NCBI RefSeq assembly: GCF_033783015.1 | Contig: NZ_CP123907.1 | Span: 930,001 to 994,000 of the forward strand | DNA: 64,000 nt | Direction of reading: 5' to 3' | Origin: Corynebacterium sp. 21KM1197 | GTDB lineage: Bacteria > Actinomycetota > Actinomycetes > Mycobacteriales > Mycobacteriaceae | In this document: positions 41,218-52,266 of the stretch, piece after piece | Layout of the letters: every line of letters starts with the position of its first letter | Position numbering within the stretch: the first letter of the stretch is position 1 | The notes under the pieces: generated by a model | Databases searched by the model: none | The model's input: the letters and a program-made list of their open reading frames with translations, nothing else | What the model was told of the DNA's origin: nothing | Position numbers and translations under genes: made by a program

Positions 41218-42300
41218 ATGCGGGTATTGGCCGCGATGAGCGGAGGGGTGGACTCCTCCGTGGCCGCTGCGCGGGCCTTGGCCGCCGGGCACGAGGTGGT
41301 GGGGGTGCATCTGGCGCTCTCCCAGGACCCGCAGACGGTGCGGGAATCCTCCCGGGGCTGCTGTTCCCTGGAGGATTCCGCAGACGCGCGCCGAGTGTGC
41401 GATAAGCTCGGTATTCCGTTTTATGTGTGGGACTTCTCCGACCGCTTCAAGGAGGAGGTGATGGAGGACTTCGTAGATTCCTACGTGCGCGGGGAAACCC
41501 CCAACCCCTGCCTGCGCTGCAACGAAAAGATCAAGTTTGCGGCGTTGCTGGAACGCGGGATCGCCCTGGGCTTTGACGCGGTGGTCACCGGGCATTACGC
41601 CCGGATCACCCCCGATGGGTATCTGCGCCGCGCCATCGACCCGCGCAAGGATCAGTCCTACGTGCTGGGCGTGCTGGGCGCGCACGAGATCGAGCACTGC
41701 CTGTTCCCGGTGGGCGATACCCCCAAGCCGCAGATCCGGCAGGAGGCCGCCGAGCACGGCTTCTCCACGGCCACCAAGCCTGATTCCTATGACATCTGCT
41801 TCATCCCGGATGGCAATACCACGGCCTTTTTGGGCTCGCATATCGGCGTGTGCCCCGGCATGATCGTGGACGGCGAGGGTACGCAGTTGCGCCAGCACGA
41901 CGGCGTGTATGGCTTTACTATCGGCCAGCGCAAGGGGCTAGACATTAAGACCCCGGCCGCCGACGGCCGCCCCCGCTACGTCACCGATATTGACGCCGCC
42001 ACCGGCACCGTCACCGTGGGTTCGCACGAGGACCTCAGCGTGAGCGAGATCGAGGCGGATCGTCTCAAGTACCTGCACCCGGGCATGACGGGCACTCTGG
42101 ACTGCCAGGTGCAGGTGCGTGCCCACGGCGGGGTGGTGGACTGCCGGGCGCACATCGACCGCGAGGTCGATCGCATGGTGCTGGAACTGCGCGAGCCGCT
42201 TTATGGCGTGGCGCGCGGGCAGGCCGCCGTGCTGTACCTGCCCGATGAATTGGGAGACATCGTGCTGGGTTCGGGCACCATCTGCGGGACGCGGCGCTAA
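41218..42300 (+). CDS. mnmA: tRNA-specific 2-thiouridylase MnmA
   Basis: A 360-aa enzyme that puts sulfur on U34 of tRNA-Lys, -Glu and -Gln. The ATP pyrophosphatase loop [10 protein letters not shown] is at residues 8-17, the first catalytic cysteine is in TPNPCLRCN near residue 100, and the second in [12 protein letters not shown] near 197. AGAAAGGGG precedes the ATG. Its stop shares a base with the start of the MetE-like gene. The sulfur donor is likely the cysteine desulfurase upstream. Confidence 0.96.
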   Translation: MRVLAAMSGGVDSSVAAARALAAGHEVVGVHLALSQDPQTVRESSRGCCSLEDSADARRVCDKLGIPFYVWDFSDRFKEEVMEDFVDSYVRGETPNPCLRCNEKIKFAALLERGIALGFDAVVTGHYARITPDGYLRRAIDPRKDQSYVLGVLGAHEIEHCLFPVGDTPKPQIRQEAAEHGFSTATKPDSYDICFIPDGNTTAFLGSHIGVCPGMIVDGEGTQLRQHDGVYGFTIGQRKGLDIKTPAADGRPRYVTDIDAATGTVTVGSHEDLSVSEIEADRLKYLHPGMTGTLDCQVQVRAHGGVVDCRAHIDREVDRMVLELREPLYGVARGQAAVLYLPDELGDIVLGSGTICGTRR

Positions 42301-43193
42301 TGCGGGCCTACGGCCTGGGCTCGCTGCCCGGAACCTCCGCGCGGGAGGCCGCGCGCATGGTGTTGGGGGAGACGGGCGATCTGGTGCACCTGCCGATCCT
42401 GCCCCAGCGCGGGTTGGACTCGCACCCGGTGGGGCGCACCGCCTCCCTGCTGCCGGGGATTCCGGTGGATCGCGGCCCGCGCGGCTGGGTGCTGCGCCCC
42501 GGTAACCTCCGCCTTTCCGACCGCCTGCGCCGCGACCTCGACGTCTGCGAGGAGGAGTGGGCGGGCGCGCCGGGCGCGGTTAAGGTGCAGGTCTTAGGCC
42601 CGTGGACCCTGGCGGCCAGCCTGGAAACCCCGCGCGGGCACCGGGCGGTCACGGATACCGGGGCGCTGCGCGATCTCACCGAGGCCCTGATCGAGGGCAT
42701 CGCGCAGCACGCCGCCGAGGTCTCCCGGCGCATGGGGGCCGAGGTAATCGTGCAACTCGACGAGCCCTGGGCCGCGCGGCTTGTGGCCGGGGAGGTTCCC
42801 GGCACGCACGATTTTGACCGGATCGCCCCGGTGCCCCCGGAGGAATTGGGCGCGCGCCTGCACACGGTGATCGAGGCCGTGCGGGAGGAAACGCTGCTCA
42901 ACCTGTGCGGCCAGATCCCGCCCTGGGCCGCCGCGCGCCGCAGCCAGGCCCGCACGGTGCTCGTCTCCGCCGATCAGGTGCGTACCACCGCGCTTATCGA
43001 CGCCCTGGGCGAGCACCTCGACTCCGGCCTGCGGCTGGGCGTGGGGATCGGCCCGCAGCACCGCGATCTGCATGCGATCCTGCGGGAGTACTCACCCAGC
43101 GAGGAGGCCATCGACGTGGTGGCCGAGGGGCCGTTTTCCACCTTTGCCCAGGCCACGCAGACCTATCGCGCGGCGGCGCGGCTGGCGGAGTAG
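42300..43193 (+). CDS. Short MetE-like (methionine synthase II/UROD-fold) protein
   Basis: A 297-aa protein resembling the C-terminal barrel of cobalamin-independent methionine synthase. YGLGSLPGTSAREAARMV starts the barrel, VIVQLDEPWAARL is a conserved strand, and DLHAILREYSPSEEAIDVVAEGPFSTFAQ lies near the end. It is far shorter than MetE (about 750 aa), and the zinc-site HxC appears as LNLC, so methionine synthesis is doubtful. Actinobacteria carry this conserved gene beside mnmA; its role is unknown. The 3' end overlaps copZ by 31 bp. Confidence 0.78.
   Translation: MRAYGLGSLPGTSAREAARMVLGETGDLVHLPILPQRGLDSHPVGRTASLLPGIPVDRGPRGWVLRPGNLRLSDRLRRDLDVCEEEWAGAPGAVKVQVLGPWTLAASLETPRGHRAVTDTGALRDLTEALIEGIAQHAAEVSRRMGAEVIVQLDEPWAARLVAGEVPGTHDFDRIAPVPPEELGARLHTVIEAVREETLLNLCGQIPPWAAARRSQARTVLVSADQVRTTALIDALGEHLDSGLRLGVGIGPQHRDLHAILREYSPSEEAIDVVAEGPFSTFAQATQTYRAAARLAE
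42992..43002 (-). repeat. CGTCGATAAGC motif copy (in coding sequence)
   Basis: The only copy of the six in minus orientation; it lies inside the MetE-like gene. Confidence 0.5.
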
Positions 43194-43387
43194 CCGGCCT
43201 CTGCCACGGCCTCGCGCACGGCGGCGTCGGCGGACTCATCGAGGGGAGCGGCGCTCTCAATGACCAGGGTGCCCTGTTCGGCGGAAACCTGTGTGACGCT
43301 TAAGTTCGGGAGGGCGGAAACCTCCTCGCGCACGGCGTTTTCGCAGTGGGAGCAGGTCATTCCGGTGACGTCATAGGTGGTGATCAT
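43163..43387 (-). CDS. copZ: Copper chaperone CopZ (heavy-metal-associated domain)
   Basis: A 74-aa single HMA domain with the metal-binding motif GMTCSHCENAV at residues 8-18. It carries Cu(I) in the cytosol, normally to a CopA ATPase, which is not in this window. The longer upstream frame is not HMA-like; ATG 43387 is supported by TATAGT ending 6 nt before it (leaderless). A CsoR-type operator lies upstream. Confidence 0.92.
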   Translation of the reverse strand: MITTYDVTGMTCSHCENAVREEVSALPNLSVTQVSAEQGTLVIESAAPLDESADAAVREAVAEAGYSASRAAAR

Positions 43388-43393
43388 TCCACC

Positions 43394-43430
43394 ACTATAT
43401 ACCCGCTGAGCATATACCCACCGGGGGTAT
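43394..43430 (-). promoter_or_regulatory. copZ promoter with CsoR-type operator
   Basis: On the minus strand, TATAGT (43394-43399) is the -10 box. The 17-bp palindrome ATACCC-N5-GGGTAT at 43414-43430 covers the -35 region. It resembles known CsoR copper-repressor operators, which are built on TACCC/GGGTA arms. Confidence 0.65.
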
Positions 43431-43478
43431 GGGGCGGGTCGGTGCAGGCGTGGGGTCAGGGGATCGAGGAAAGACAAA

Positions 43479-43510
43479 AGGCGGCGGGTGGGGTACCACC
43501 GCGCCGCCTT
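43479..43510 (-). terminator. Intrinsic terminator of the small secreted protein gene
   Basis: AAGGCGGCG (43479-43487) pairs with CGCCGCCTT (43502-43510), with further pairing inside. On the minus strand it is followed by TTTTGTCTTT, 36 bases past the stop codon. Confidence 0.85.
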
Positions 43511-43546
43511 AGTGCATGCTGGAATGCGTGCTGGATCGAGTGTGTT

Positions 43547-43963
43547 TTACTCGGCCACCAGCGGGGGAGCCATCATGGCGATCTGATCGTAGCCGTTGAT
43601 CTTCAGCACCTCCACGATCCGGTCGAAGGCGGCGGCGTCCTTCTCATAGTCAAAAGTCTCGGCCTGCTGGAGGGTCACGGAGTGATCGCCGGTGAAGGAC
43701 ACGGTGAGCAGCTTGTGGCCCGCGGCCTGCTCCTCCTCGAACACGGCGCGGTTCACGGCCAGCTGGCCGCCGTGGATGAAGAAGCCGGGGTCAATATCCT
43801 CGGTAGCCTCGGCGGCCTCGGATGTCTCCTTGGCCGGGGAGGCGGCGGCCACATCGCTGGCGGTGGAACCGGAGGCGATGTCCGGGATGTGATCGGCCGG
43901 GGAGATAAAGGGATTCAGGGCGAGCAGACCCGCGAGTGCGGAGGAAAGCAGAGTGCCAAGCAT
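43547..43963 (-). CDS. Small putatively secreted protein, unknown function
   Basis: 138 aa. The N-terminus MLGTLLSSALAGLLALNPFI is a short hydrophobic stretch that could be a signal peptide or anchor. An Ala/Ser/Glu-rich linker follows, then a compact domain (FFIHGGQLAVNRAVFEEEQA to the end). I do not recognise a family. AAGGAG precedes the ATG. The gene has its own terminator and stands alone. The 153 bp upstream hold its promoter region and a GC-rich hairpin near 44026-44041. Confidence 0.7.
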   Translation of the reverse strand: MLGTLLSSALAGLLALNPFISPADHIPDIASGSTASDVAAASPAKETSEAAEATEDIDPGFFIHGGQLAVNRAVFEEEQAAGHKLLTVSFTGDHSVTLQQAETFDYEKDAAAFDRIVEVLKINGYDQIAMMAPPLVAE

Positions 43964-44116
43964 GGGCTTGTCTCCTTATATATGAAGCGAAATCGGAGGG
44001 TGGGCCTAGTATGCGGCCGGGGCACTGCCGCCGAGGCGGCAGGCCGGGGGAACTTAAGGCCCATCCGGGAACAAGGGAAACCCTACTCCTCAGACGTGTG
44101 CAATGCTCGTTGGCGC

Positions 44117-44791
44117 TCATTGACCGCGCATGGGCCAGGCCGTGTGGACATCGCTGGCGTCCCGATCGCGGTTTTCCAGATACCTACGGAACTCCGTCTG
44201 CATGTCGTAATACCCCACGGCCTGGAACTCCATCAGTTCCTCGCCGGACATTTCCAGCAGCTCAGGATAGATTTTCGTCTGCTTCCAGGCGATCCGGGCG
44301 GCCGCCAGGGCGTCCGAGGTGGCCTCGTGGGCGTTATCAATGCGCACCCCGTAGTGTGACGCCATATCGCTGAGCGTTCTTTTGCCTTTTCGGTAACGAT
44401 CCTTGAGTTTGTCGATGACAAAGGGGTCATACACCGTGCCGGTGACGGTGAAATTCCCGGTCAAGTGCCGCAGCACCGTGAGGTCGTAGGCGGCGTTAAA
44501 CACGATGAGGTTAAGCCCATCGGCCCACCCCTTGTGGATGCTCTCCACCGTGGAGCGCAGCACCTCCTCGTGGGGCTTGCCGTGCTCGCGGGCATACTCC
44601 GTGCTGATTCCGTGCACCTTCTGCGCGGCCTCGGGAATCTCCACCCCGGGGTCCGCCAGCAGCTCCGTGGGATTCGCGCCGGAGGAATCAATGCGCACCA
44701 TCGCAGCGGTGACAATGCGGGCCTGCGTGGGGTCCGCAGAGGTGGTCTCCAGGTCAAAGGAGAGCATCGCGCCGGGATTGAAGTTGCTCAT
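44117..44791 (-). CDS. DnaQ-type 3'-5' exonuclease (DEDDh)
   Basis: A 224-aa exonuclease. ExoI motif is MLSFDLETTSADP (Asp and Glu), ExoII is VFNAAYDLTVLRHL, and ExoIII is NAHEATSDALAAARIAW with the catalytic His and Asp. It resembles DNA polymerase III epsilon-like proofreading or RNA-processing exonucleases; the substrate is unclear. ATG 44791 is preferred over far upstream starts because TACTGT (44799-44804, minus strand) ends 7 nt before it. It is divergent from ligA across 44 bp. Confidence 0.88.
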   Translation of the reverse strand: MSNFNPGAMLSFDLETTSADPTQARIVTAAMVRIDSSGANPTELLADPGVEIPEAAQKVHGISTEYAREHGKPHEEVLRSTVESIHKGWADGLNLIVFNAAYDLTVLRHLTGNFTVTGTVYDPFVIDKLKDRYRKGKRTLSDMASHYGVRIDNAHEATSDALAAARIAWKQTKIYPELLEMSGEELMEFQAVGYYDMQTEFRRYLENRDRDASDVHTAWPMRGQ

Positions 44792-44798
44792 GCCCACC

Positions 44799-46890
<2,092 letters not shown>

Positions 46891-46928
46891 GGGAGCATTG
46901 CGGCGAGGAATGCTAAGCGACGCTTTTA

Positions 46929-47906
46929 TTATCTCCTTATTATCTCCACGATGTGGTCCTGTGCCTCCTTAGCCTCTGGGATTGGCATGGCCACGTACAC
47001 GTGGTTCATGGCGGGGGCGACGGTGTAGTTATGCTCAATTCCCGCCGCCTCTAATTTTTCGTGGAACAGTTGATTATCGGGATAGAATATCTCGTGGGTG
47101 CCCACGAAGATGGATATTTTCCCTAAGCCGTTGAGATCCCCGTGTAATGGGCTGACGTAAGGGAGCGTCATGGCCTCTTTGCTCCCGGCCCATAGGCGGC
47201 CCAATTTATTCAGACCCCATGCGGAGAGCATGGGGTCCACGCCCTCGTATCGGGGGATCTCGGGATTCGTGGTGGCAACATCGAGCCAGGGGGATAGCAG
47301 GATGATGTTCTTGGGCTGCGGTAGATCTTTATCCCGAAGGTGCATGGCAAACCCGAGGGCAAAGCCTCCTCCGGCGGAGTCGCCCATGAGGGTGATCTGT
47401 TCGGGGGAGGAGACGCCCTCTATAACGGCGCGGTAGAGGGAATCCATGAGGGGAAAATCTTGCGCATAGCCATTGTCCGGCAGCTTTGGGTAGATGGGGA
47501 AAATGACCTTGGCGTCAAGCGAGCGCGCTATGCGGGCGAGCATCTTGTAGTGGAAAGGGGAGGGCTGGTGCAGGTATGCGCCGCCGTGGATATACAAGAT
47601 TACTCGCTGCCGGTCATCCTTCCTATCGTTCCAGGTGAAAACCTGCATTCCGCTTTGGTGAGTCTCGGTGACGGCCATTCCCACGTATTTCTGGGGGTTG
47701 GGTAGGGGCTTGCCGTTTTCCGTCCTCATGGAATCGAGTAATTTATTAAAAGAATCTTCGGAATCCTGTTGGAATGTCTTTTTTGATGTGCTGATCCACA
47801 GTACTTTTTCGACTAATATGCTGCGGAGGGAGCGCTGGACTTTCGGGTGATTCTTTGCGTTGGGGGCGATGGAAACCTTGGATGCTGCCCAGGAGAGAGG
47901 ATTCAT
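46929..47906 (-). CDS. Alpha/beta hydrolase of the HSL (hormone-sensitive lipase) family
   Basis: A 325-aa esterase/acetylhydrolase. The oxyanion motif HGGAY (ILYIHGGAYLHQPSPFHY) is near residue 110, the nucleophile GDSAGGG near 190, and the C-terminal His in AMNHVYVAMPIPEA. No signal peptide is obvious. The gene is noticeably less GC-rich than its neighbours and uses many A/T-ending codons, suggesting more recent acquisition. It is divergent from the DUF4956 gene. Confidence 0.88.
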   Translation of the reverse strand: MNPLSWAASKVSIAPNAKNHPKVQRSLRSILVEKVLWISTSKKTFQQDSEDSFNKLLDSMRTENGKPLPNPQKYVGMAVTETHQSGMQVFTWNDRKDDRQRVILYIHGGAYLHQPSPFHYKMLARIARSLDAKVIFPIYPKLPDNGYAQDFPLMDSLYRAVIEGVSSPEQITLMGDSAGGGFALGFAMHLRDKDLPQPKNIILLSPWLDVATTNPEIPRYEGVDPMLSAWGLNKLGRLWAGSKEAMTLPYVSPLHGDLNGLGKISIFVGTHEIFYPDNQLFHEKLEAAGIEHNYTVAPAMNHVYVAMPIPEAKEAQDHIVEIIRR

Positions 47907-47951
47907 GGATATGGTGTTTTCAGTCCTTGTTGGTAGATAAATGCCTCCATT

Positions 47952-47967
47952 ACGATATTGTGATCGT
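47952..47967. promoter_or_regulatory. Inverted repeat between divergent hydrolase and DUF4956 genes
   Basis: ACGAT-N6-ATCGT is followed by TATCATT. The AT-rich dyad vaguely resembles a Fur/Zur-type box. The rest of the 264-bp gap holds only promoter elements, including TAGTGT at 48111-48116 upstream of the DUF4956 gene. Confidence 0.3.
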
Positions 47968-48170
47968 TATCATTCTGTCAATTTTTGCACACAGGCGCAT
48001 ATTGATTGGGGTTCATTTATGTCATGCCTGTTGCGCTGGTGGCTTGCGGGGTAGAAGCGCCTGTCCGTGGCCTCGTGCTGGTGAGAAGTTGCTCCTGCTG
48101 CTGCGGTCGGTAGTGTAGGAAAAATAAATGCCAGCAGCGTCACCGACTCTCCGCGAAAGGTCAGCCTCTG

Positions 48171-48776
48171 ATGCCTCCCATTCCGCCAGCCCTCATCATG
48201 CCCGCTCTTGATGTGCTGGCCATCTCCGTGCTCGTCTTTGCCATTTACTTTCCCCGCCATCGGCGTACCGATCTCGTGGTGGCCTTTCTGGGAGTCAATA
48301 TCGGCGTGTTCGGCGTAGCCACCACGTTGGCCTCTCACGAGGTGGGCATGGGGCTGGGAATGGGGCTCTTTGGCGTGCTGTCCATCATTCGCCTGCGCTC
48401 CTCGCAGATCTCGCAGACGGAGGTGGCCTATTACTTTGCCGCGTTGGCGATTGGCCTGGTGGCGGGGCTGAGCAGCACTCCCTCCGTCACGGATGTGGCG
48501 GTGATCGTGGCGATCGTGGCGGTGCTGGCCCTGGCCGATTCCCGGTGGTTCACCGGCCGCTCCACCTCCCAGGAGGTGATGGTGGAGCGCGCAATCGCGG
48601 ACAGGGCCGAGTTGGTGGAGCACCTGGAGCAAACCCTGGGCGCGCGGGTGCTGGGGGTCAAGGTCATCCGCCTGGACTGCGTGAATGACACCACATGGGT
48701 ATCCGTGAATCTGGATACCCGCCCCGCTCGGGTTCCGGCAAGTACGGTGGCCGCGGGAGCGGGCGACCCGGCGTGA
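48171..48776 (+). CDS. DUF4956 membrane protein
   Basis: A 201-aa protein with about four membrane helices and a C-terminal soluble part. MGLFGVLSIIRLRSSQISQTEVAYYFAALAIGL is the family-typical segment. DUF4956 proteins occur next to VTC-like polyphosphate polymerase genes, as here, with a GTGA overlap. Probable role: membrane partner for polyphosphate synthesis or export (inference). GAAAGG precedes the ATG. Confidence 0.8.
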   Translation: MPPIPPALIMPALDVLAISVLVFAIYFPRHRRTDLVVAFLGVNIGVFGVATTLASHEVGMGLGMGLFGVLSIIRLRSSQISQTEVAYYFAALAIGLVAGLSSTPSVTDVAVIVAIVAVLALADSRWFTGRSTSQEVMVERAIADRAELVEHLEQTLGARVLGVKVIRLDCVNDTTWVSVNLDTRPARVPASTVAAGAGDPA

Positions 48777-49546
48777 GGACCGTTGATGCCCTAACCCCCA
48801 TCGGCCTCGATGAGATCAACGCCGAGGCCGCCATGCTCACCCGCGTGGATCGCAAGTACGTGCTGCACCGAGAACAACTCGATGAGGTGCTGCGCCACAT
48901 ACCGGGGGATACCCGCGTGCTGGAGATCGCCGGGGTGCGCCAGCAGCGCTACCGCACCATGTACTTTGACACCGCTGATCTGCTTAGCTATCGCATGACG
49001 GCACAGCAGAGGCGACGCCGGTTCAAGGTACGCACCCGGGTGTATCAGGACACTGAGGCTTCCTTCTGCGAGATCAAGACCGCAGGCCCGCGCGGCTTGA
49101 CGGTGAAGCAGCGCGTGCCGATCGAGGTGGCGGAGGCCCTGGATAACGTGCTGCCCCAGCACGCCGCCCCGTGGGTGGACTCCGTCTTGAGTGCGGCCCG
49201 GGTGCCCGCCCGGCACCGAACCCTGCGCCCGGCGCTGCTCAACGAGTATCGGCGCATCACTCTGCGTCCGAGCGATATGGGGCGGGTCACCATTGATACG
49301 GACATTGCCTTTGGTCCCGGCGGGGATCAACCGGCCGGGGTGGCGGCGGATGCCGTACAAGGCTTTGGGATCGTGTACATCGAGACGAAATCCGGCAGCA
49401 GGCCCGGCCGCCTGGATCGCGTGCTGTGGTCGCTTGGTCATCGCCCCGCGCGCGTCTCCAAGTTCGGCACCGGCATGGCGGCGTTAAATCCCACCCTCGC
49501 GCACAATAGATGGACGCCCATCATGCGCGAATATTATTCCCTTTAA
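48773..49546 (+). CDS. VTC-domain polyphosphate polymerase
   Basis: A 257-aa soluble protein of the triphosphate tunnel metalloenzyme fold, VTC4-like. Basic and acidic tunnel strands are visible: LTRVDRKYVL, RQQRYRTMYFDTADL, RRRFKVRTRVYQD, SFCEIKT, LNEYRRITLR, RVTIDTDIAF and IVYIETKSG. Yeast VTC4 makes polyphosphate from ATP; activity here is inferred from the fold. GTG at 48773 overlaps the DUF4956 stop. A small hairpin (49538-49553) covers the stop codon and may end transcription. Confidence 0.85.
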   Translation: MRTVDALTPIGLDEINAEAAMLTRVDRKYVLHREQLDEVLRHIPGDTRVLEIAGVRQQRYRTMYFDTADLLSYRMTAQQRRRRFKVRTRVYQDTEASFCEIKTAGPRGLTVKQRVPIEVAEALDNVLPQHAAPWVDSVLSAARVPARHRTLRPALLNEYRRITLRPSDMGRVTIDTDIAFGPGGDQPAGVAADAVQGFGIVYIETKSGSRPGRLDRVLWSLGHRPARVSKFGTGMAALNPTLAHNRWTPIMREYYSL

Positions 49547-49605
49547 TAAGGGATCCTATGCGGTCGCCCCGGCCCTGGCGGGACGCGGCACCAACCCCCG
49601 TGCGG

Positions 49606-50274
49606 TTAGCGCCGCTGGAGGATCGCCCCGCACACCGTGGCGAGGTTGCCCAGGTGGGCGACCTCGCTGGCCAGGAAGTCCGGACCGCCGGGGCGACCCA
49701 CGATCACCACGAGGTCGGTTCCGGGGAGGGGAGCGGCCGCCAGGGCGGAATCGAGGAGGGACCAGGACTCGGGAACCCAGGCCTCCGCCTCCGGTTGCAG
49801 GGTGCGCGCGGAGGTCACGGGAATGGCCTCCGGGTTGGTGTGATTATCCTCCGGGGCGGCGGAGGAGGCGGCCACTCGGGTCACCGGGGCGCGGGTATCG
49901 AGCACGATGGCCCAGGAGGAGGTCATGGAGCGAGGCAGCACCCGCACGAGTTCCTCCATCGCCGGGGCCACGTCCTCGGCGTGGCGGGCGACGTCGGCAA
50001 GCATCTCGATCTGCCCGCGCCGGTCCACCCGGCCGGAAAATGGCCTGATGGAGTCCACCAGCACGCCGTCCACGGATTGCGCGGCGGAGATGAGGCTATC
50101 GGCCAGGGTGCCGGTGGGCAGGCTGATGACGAGGTCGTCCATCACGGTGCCATCGGGGAAGGCCTCCACCACGTCCACGGATTGAATGTTGGCGTCGATG
50201 GCCCCGAAGGCCTGGGTGAGCAGGCTGAGGCTACCGGGGGCGTCCGGGAGGAGAACACGAATGAGATAGGGCAC
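49606..50274 (-). CDS. ACT-domain amino acid-binding protein
   Basis: A 222-aa protein with an N-terminal ACT domain (YLIRVLLPDAPGSLSLLTQAFGAIDANI). The rest is a less conserved region ending VVIVGRPGGPDFLASEVAHLGNLATVCGAILQRR. Conserved upstream of gatC in corynebacteria; function unknown, probably regulatory. GTG 50274 is chosen: TACCAT (50283-50288, minus strand) ends 8 nt before it, and earlier codons read like out-of-frame DNA. Confidence 0.8.
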   Translation of the reverse strand: MPYLIRVLLPDAPGSLSLLTQAFGAIDANIQSVDVVEAFPDGTVMDDLVISLPTGTLADSLISAAQSVDGVLVDSIRPFSGRVDRRGQIEMLADVARHAEDVAPAMEELVRVLPRSMTSSWAIVLDTRAPVTRVAASSAAPEDNHTNPEAIPVTSARTLQPEAEAWVPESWSLLDSALAAAPLPGTDLVVIVGRPGGPDFLASEVAHLGNLATVCGAILQRR

Positions 50275-50361
50275 GGCACTTAATGGTAGCGGGCAATGCC
50301 GGTGCGGGGAGGCTTTCCCGGTCAGGCGCGGGTGAGGGGTCGCCTGCGCGCAGGGGTGGAT

Positions 50362-50367
50362 TATCAT
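50362..50367 (+). promoter_or_regulatory. -10 box of gatCA
   Basis: TATCAT lies 43 bp before the gatC GTG, leaving room for the AAGAAGGA ribosome binding site. Confidence 0.45.
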
Positions 50368-50410
50368 GGGCGGGAGTCTGGAATGAACGAGCCGAAGAAG
50401 GATGGGAAGC

Positions 50411-50704
50411 GTGCCTAAGATTTCGCGCGATGAGGTGGCCCACCTCGCAGAACTAGCCCGCCTTGCGCTGAGCGAGGAAGAATTAGAGCAGTATGCCGAG
50501 CAGATCGACGGCATCATCGCCAACGTCTCCGGCGTGCAGCAGGTCGCCGCGCAGGGCGTGGAGCCCATGAGTCACCCGCACTCTATTAGCACCACCATGC
50601 GGGCCGACGTCCAGGAGACCACCCTCACCGCTGAGCAGGCCCTGGACCAGGCTCCCGAGGTGGAGCAGCAGCGTTTCGTCGTACCGCAGATCCTGGGGGA
50701 GTAA
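50411..50704 (+). CDS. gatC: Asp/Glu-tRNA amidotransferase subunit C
   Basis: A 97-aa GatC that ties GatA to GatB in the amidotransferase converting Glu-tRNA-Gln (and Asp-tRNA-Asn) to the amide forms. [28 protein letters not shown] is the family N-terminus. GTG 50411 is preferred to ATG 50402 because the ribosome binding site abuts the ATG but is correctly spaced from the GTG. Confidence 0.93.
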   Translation: MPKISRDEVAHLAELARLALSEEELEQYAEQIDGIIANVSGVQQVAAQGVEPMSHPHSISTTMRADVQETTLTAEQALDQAPEVEQQRFVVPQILGE

Positions 50705-50709
50705 TACCA

Positions 50710-52197
50710 ATGAGCACCTATATCAAGCCCCAAGACGGCCTGACCTCCCTGAGCGCCGCAGAGCTGGCCGCCAAGATTCATTCCCGCGAGGTCACCTCCC
50801 GCGAGGTCACCCAGGCCCACCTCGACCGCATCGAGGCCACCGATTCCGCCCTGCACGCCTTCCTGCATGTGGGCGCACAGGAAGCGCTTGAGGCCGCCGA
50901 CGCCGTGGACGCCTCCCTCGATCGAGGCGAGGCCCCGGCCTCGGCACTCGCGGGCGTGCCGCTGGCCCTCAAGGACATCTTCACCACTACCGACGCCCCG
51001 ACCACGGCGGCGTCGAAAATGCTGGAGGGTTACCGTGCCCCCTATGACGCCACGGTGACCCGGAAGATCCGCGAGGCCGGTATCCCGATCCTGGGCAAGA
51101 CCAACCTGGACGAGTTTGCGATGGGTTCCTCTACGGAGAACTCCGCCTTCGGCCCCACGCACAACCCCTACGATCTCGACCGCACCGCCGGCGGCTCGGG
51201 CGGCGGCACCTCGGCGGCCCTGGCGGCCGGCCAGGCTCCCCTGGGCATTGGTACCGATACCGGCGGCTCGATCCGCCAGCCCGCGGCCCTGACCAACACC
51301 GTGGGCGTGAAGCCCACCTACGGCACCGTCTCGCGCTATGGCCTGATCGCGTGCGCCTCCTCCCTGGATCAGGGCGGGCCGTGCGCGCGCACGGTGCTGG
51401 ATACCGCTCTGCTGCACGAGGTCATCGCCGGGCACGATCGCTTTGACGCCACCTCGGTGGATAAGCTGGTGGCTCCCGTGGTGGCGGCCGCGCGCGAGGG
51501 GGCCTCGGGCGACCTCAACGGGGTTAAGGTGGGTGTGATCAAGCAGTTTGACCGCGAGGGCTGGCAGCCGGGCGTGATGGAGAACTATCACGCGGCCCTG
51601 CGCCAGATGGAATCCCAGGGCGCGGAACTGGTGGAGGTGGACTGCCCCCACTTTGATGATGCCCTCAATGCGTATTACCTGATCCTGCCTTGCGAGGTCT
51701 CCTCCAACCTTGCCCGCTTCGACGGCATGCGCTACGGCAAGCGGGTGGGCGATGATGGCAGCCATTCCGCCAACGAGGTCATGGCGCTTACCCGCGCCGA
51801 GGGCTTCGGCCCGGAGGTCAAGCGCCGCATTATCCTGGGCACCTATGCGCTGTCCGTGGGTTACTACGATGCCTACTACTTGCAGGCCCAGCGCGTGCGC
51901 ACCCTGATCGCCCAGGACTTTGCCAAGGCCTACGAGCAGGTGGACATTCTGGCCTCGCCCACCACGCCCACCACGGCGTTCAAGCTGGGGGAGAAGGCGG
52001 CGGACCCGCTGGCGATGTATAACTTCGACCTGTGCACCCTGCCGCTGAACCTGGCCGGGCTGTGCGGCATGTCCGTGCCCTCCGGCTTTGCCGAGGACAC
52101 GAATCTCCCCGTGGGACTGCAACTCATGGCCCCGGCCTTTGCCGATGATCGCCTCTACCGCGTGGGCGCGGCCTTCGAGGCCGGGCGGGCCGCCTAG
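50710..52197 (+). CDS. gatA: Asp/Glu-tRNA amidotransferase subunit A
   Basis: A 495-aa amidase-signature enzyme releasing ammonia from glutamine. The signature [33 protein letters not shown] carries the cis-Ser/Ser pair of the catalytic triad; the lysine is in VPLALKDIF. It starts 5 nt after gatC. gatB is about 2.8 kb away rather than in the operon, which is usual for corynebacteria. Confidence 0.97.
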   Translation: MSTYIKPQDGLTSLSAAELAAKIHSREVTSREVTQAHLDRIEATDSALHAFLHVGAQEALEAADAVDASLDRGEAPASALAGVPLALKDIFTTTDAPTTAASKMLEGYRAPYDATVTRKIREAGIPILGKTNLDEFAMGSSTENSAFGPTHNPYDLDRTAGGSGGGTSAALAAGQAPLGIGTDTGGSIRQPAALTNTVGVKPTYGTVSRYGLIACASSLDQGGPCARTVLDTALLHEVIAGHDRFDATSVDKLVAPVVAAAREGASGDLNGVKVGVIKQFDREGWQPGVMENYHAALRQMESQGAELVEVDCPHFDDALNAYYLILPCEVSSNLARFDGMRYGKRVGDDGSHSANEVMALTRAEGFGPEVKRRIILGTYALSVGYYDAYYLQAQRVRTLIAQDFAKAYEQVDILASPTTPTTAFKLGEKAADPLAMYNFDLCTLPLNLAGLCGMSVPSGFAEDTNLPVGLQLMAPAFADDRLYRVGAAFEAGRAA

Positions 52198-52266
52198 CTG
52201 TTATGTCCCGGACACGTTGCCCCGGCCTGCCGCACCGGCCGGGACAAACGGGAAGAAAGGCGGGGC

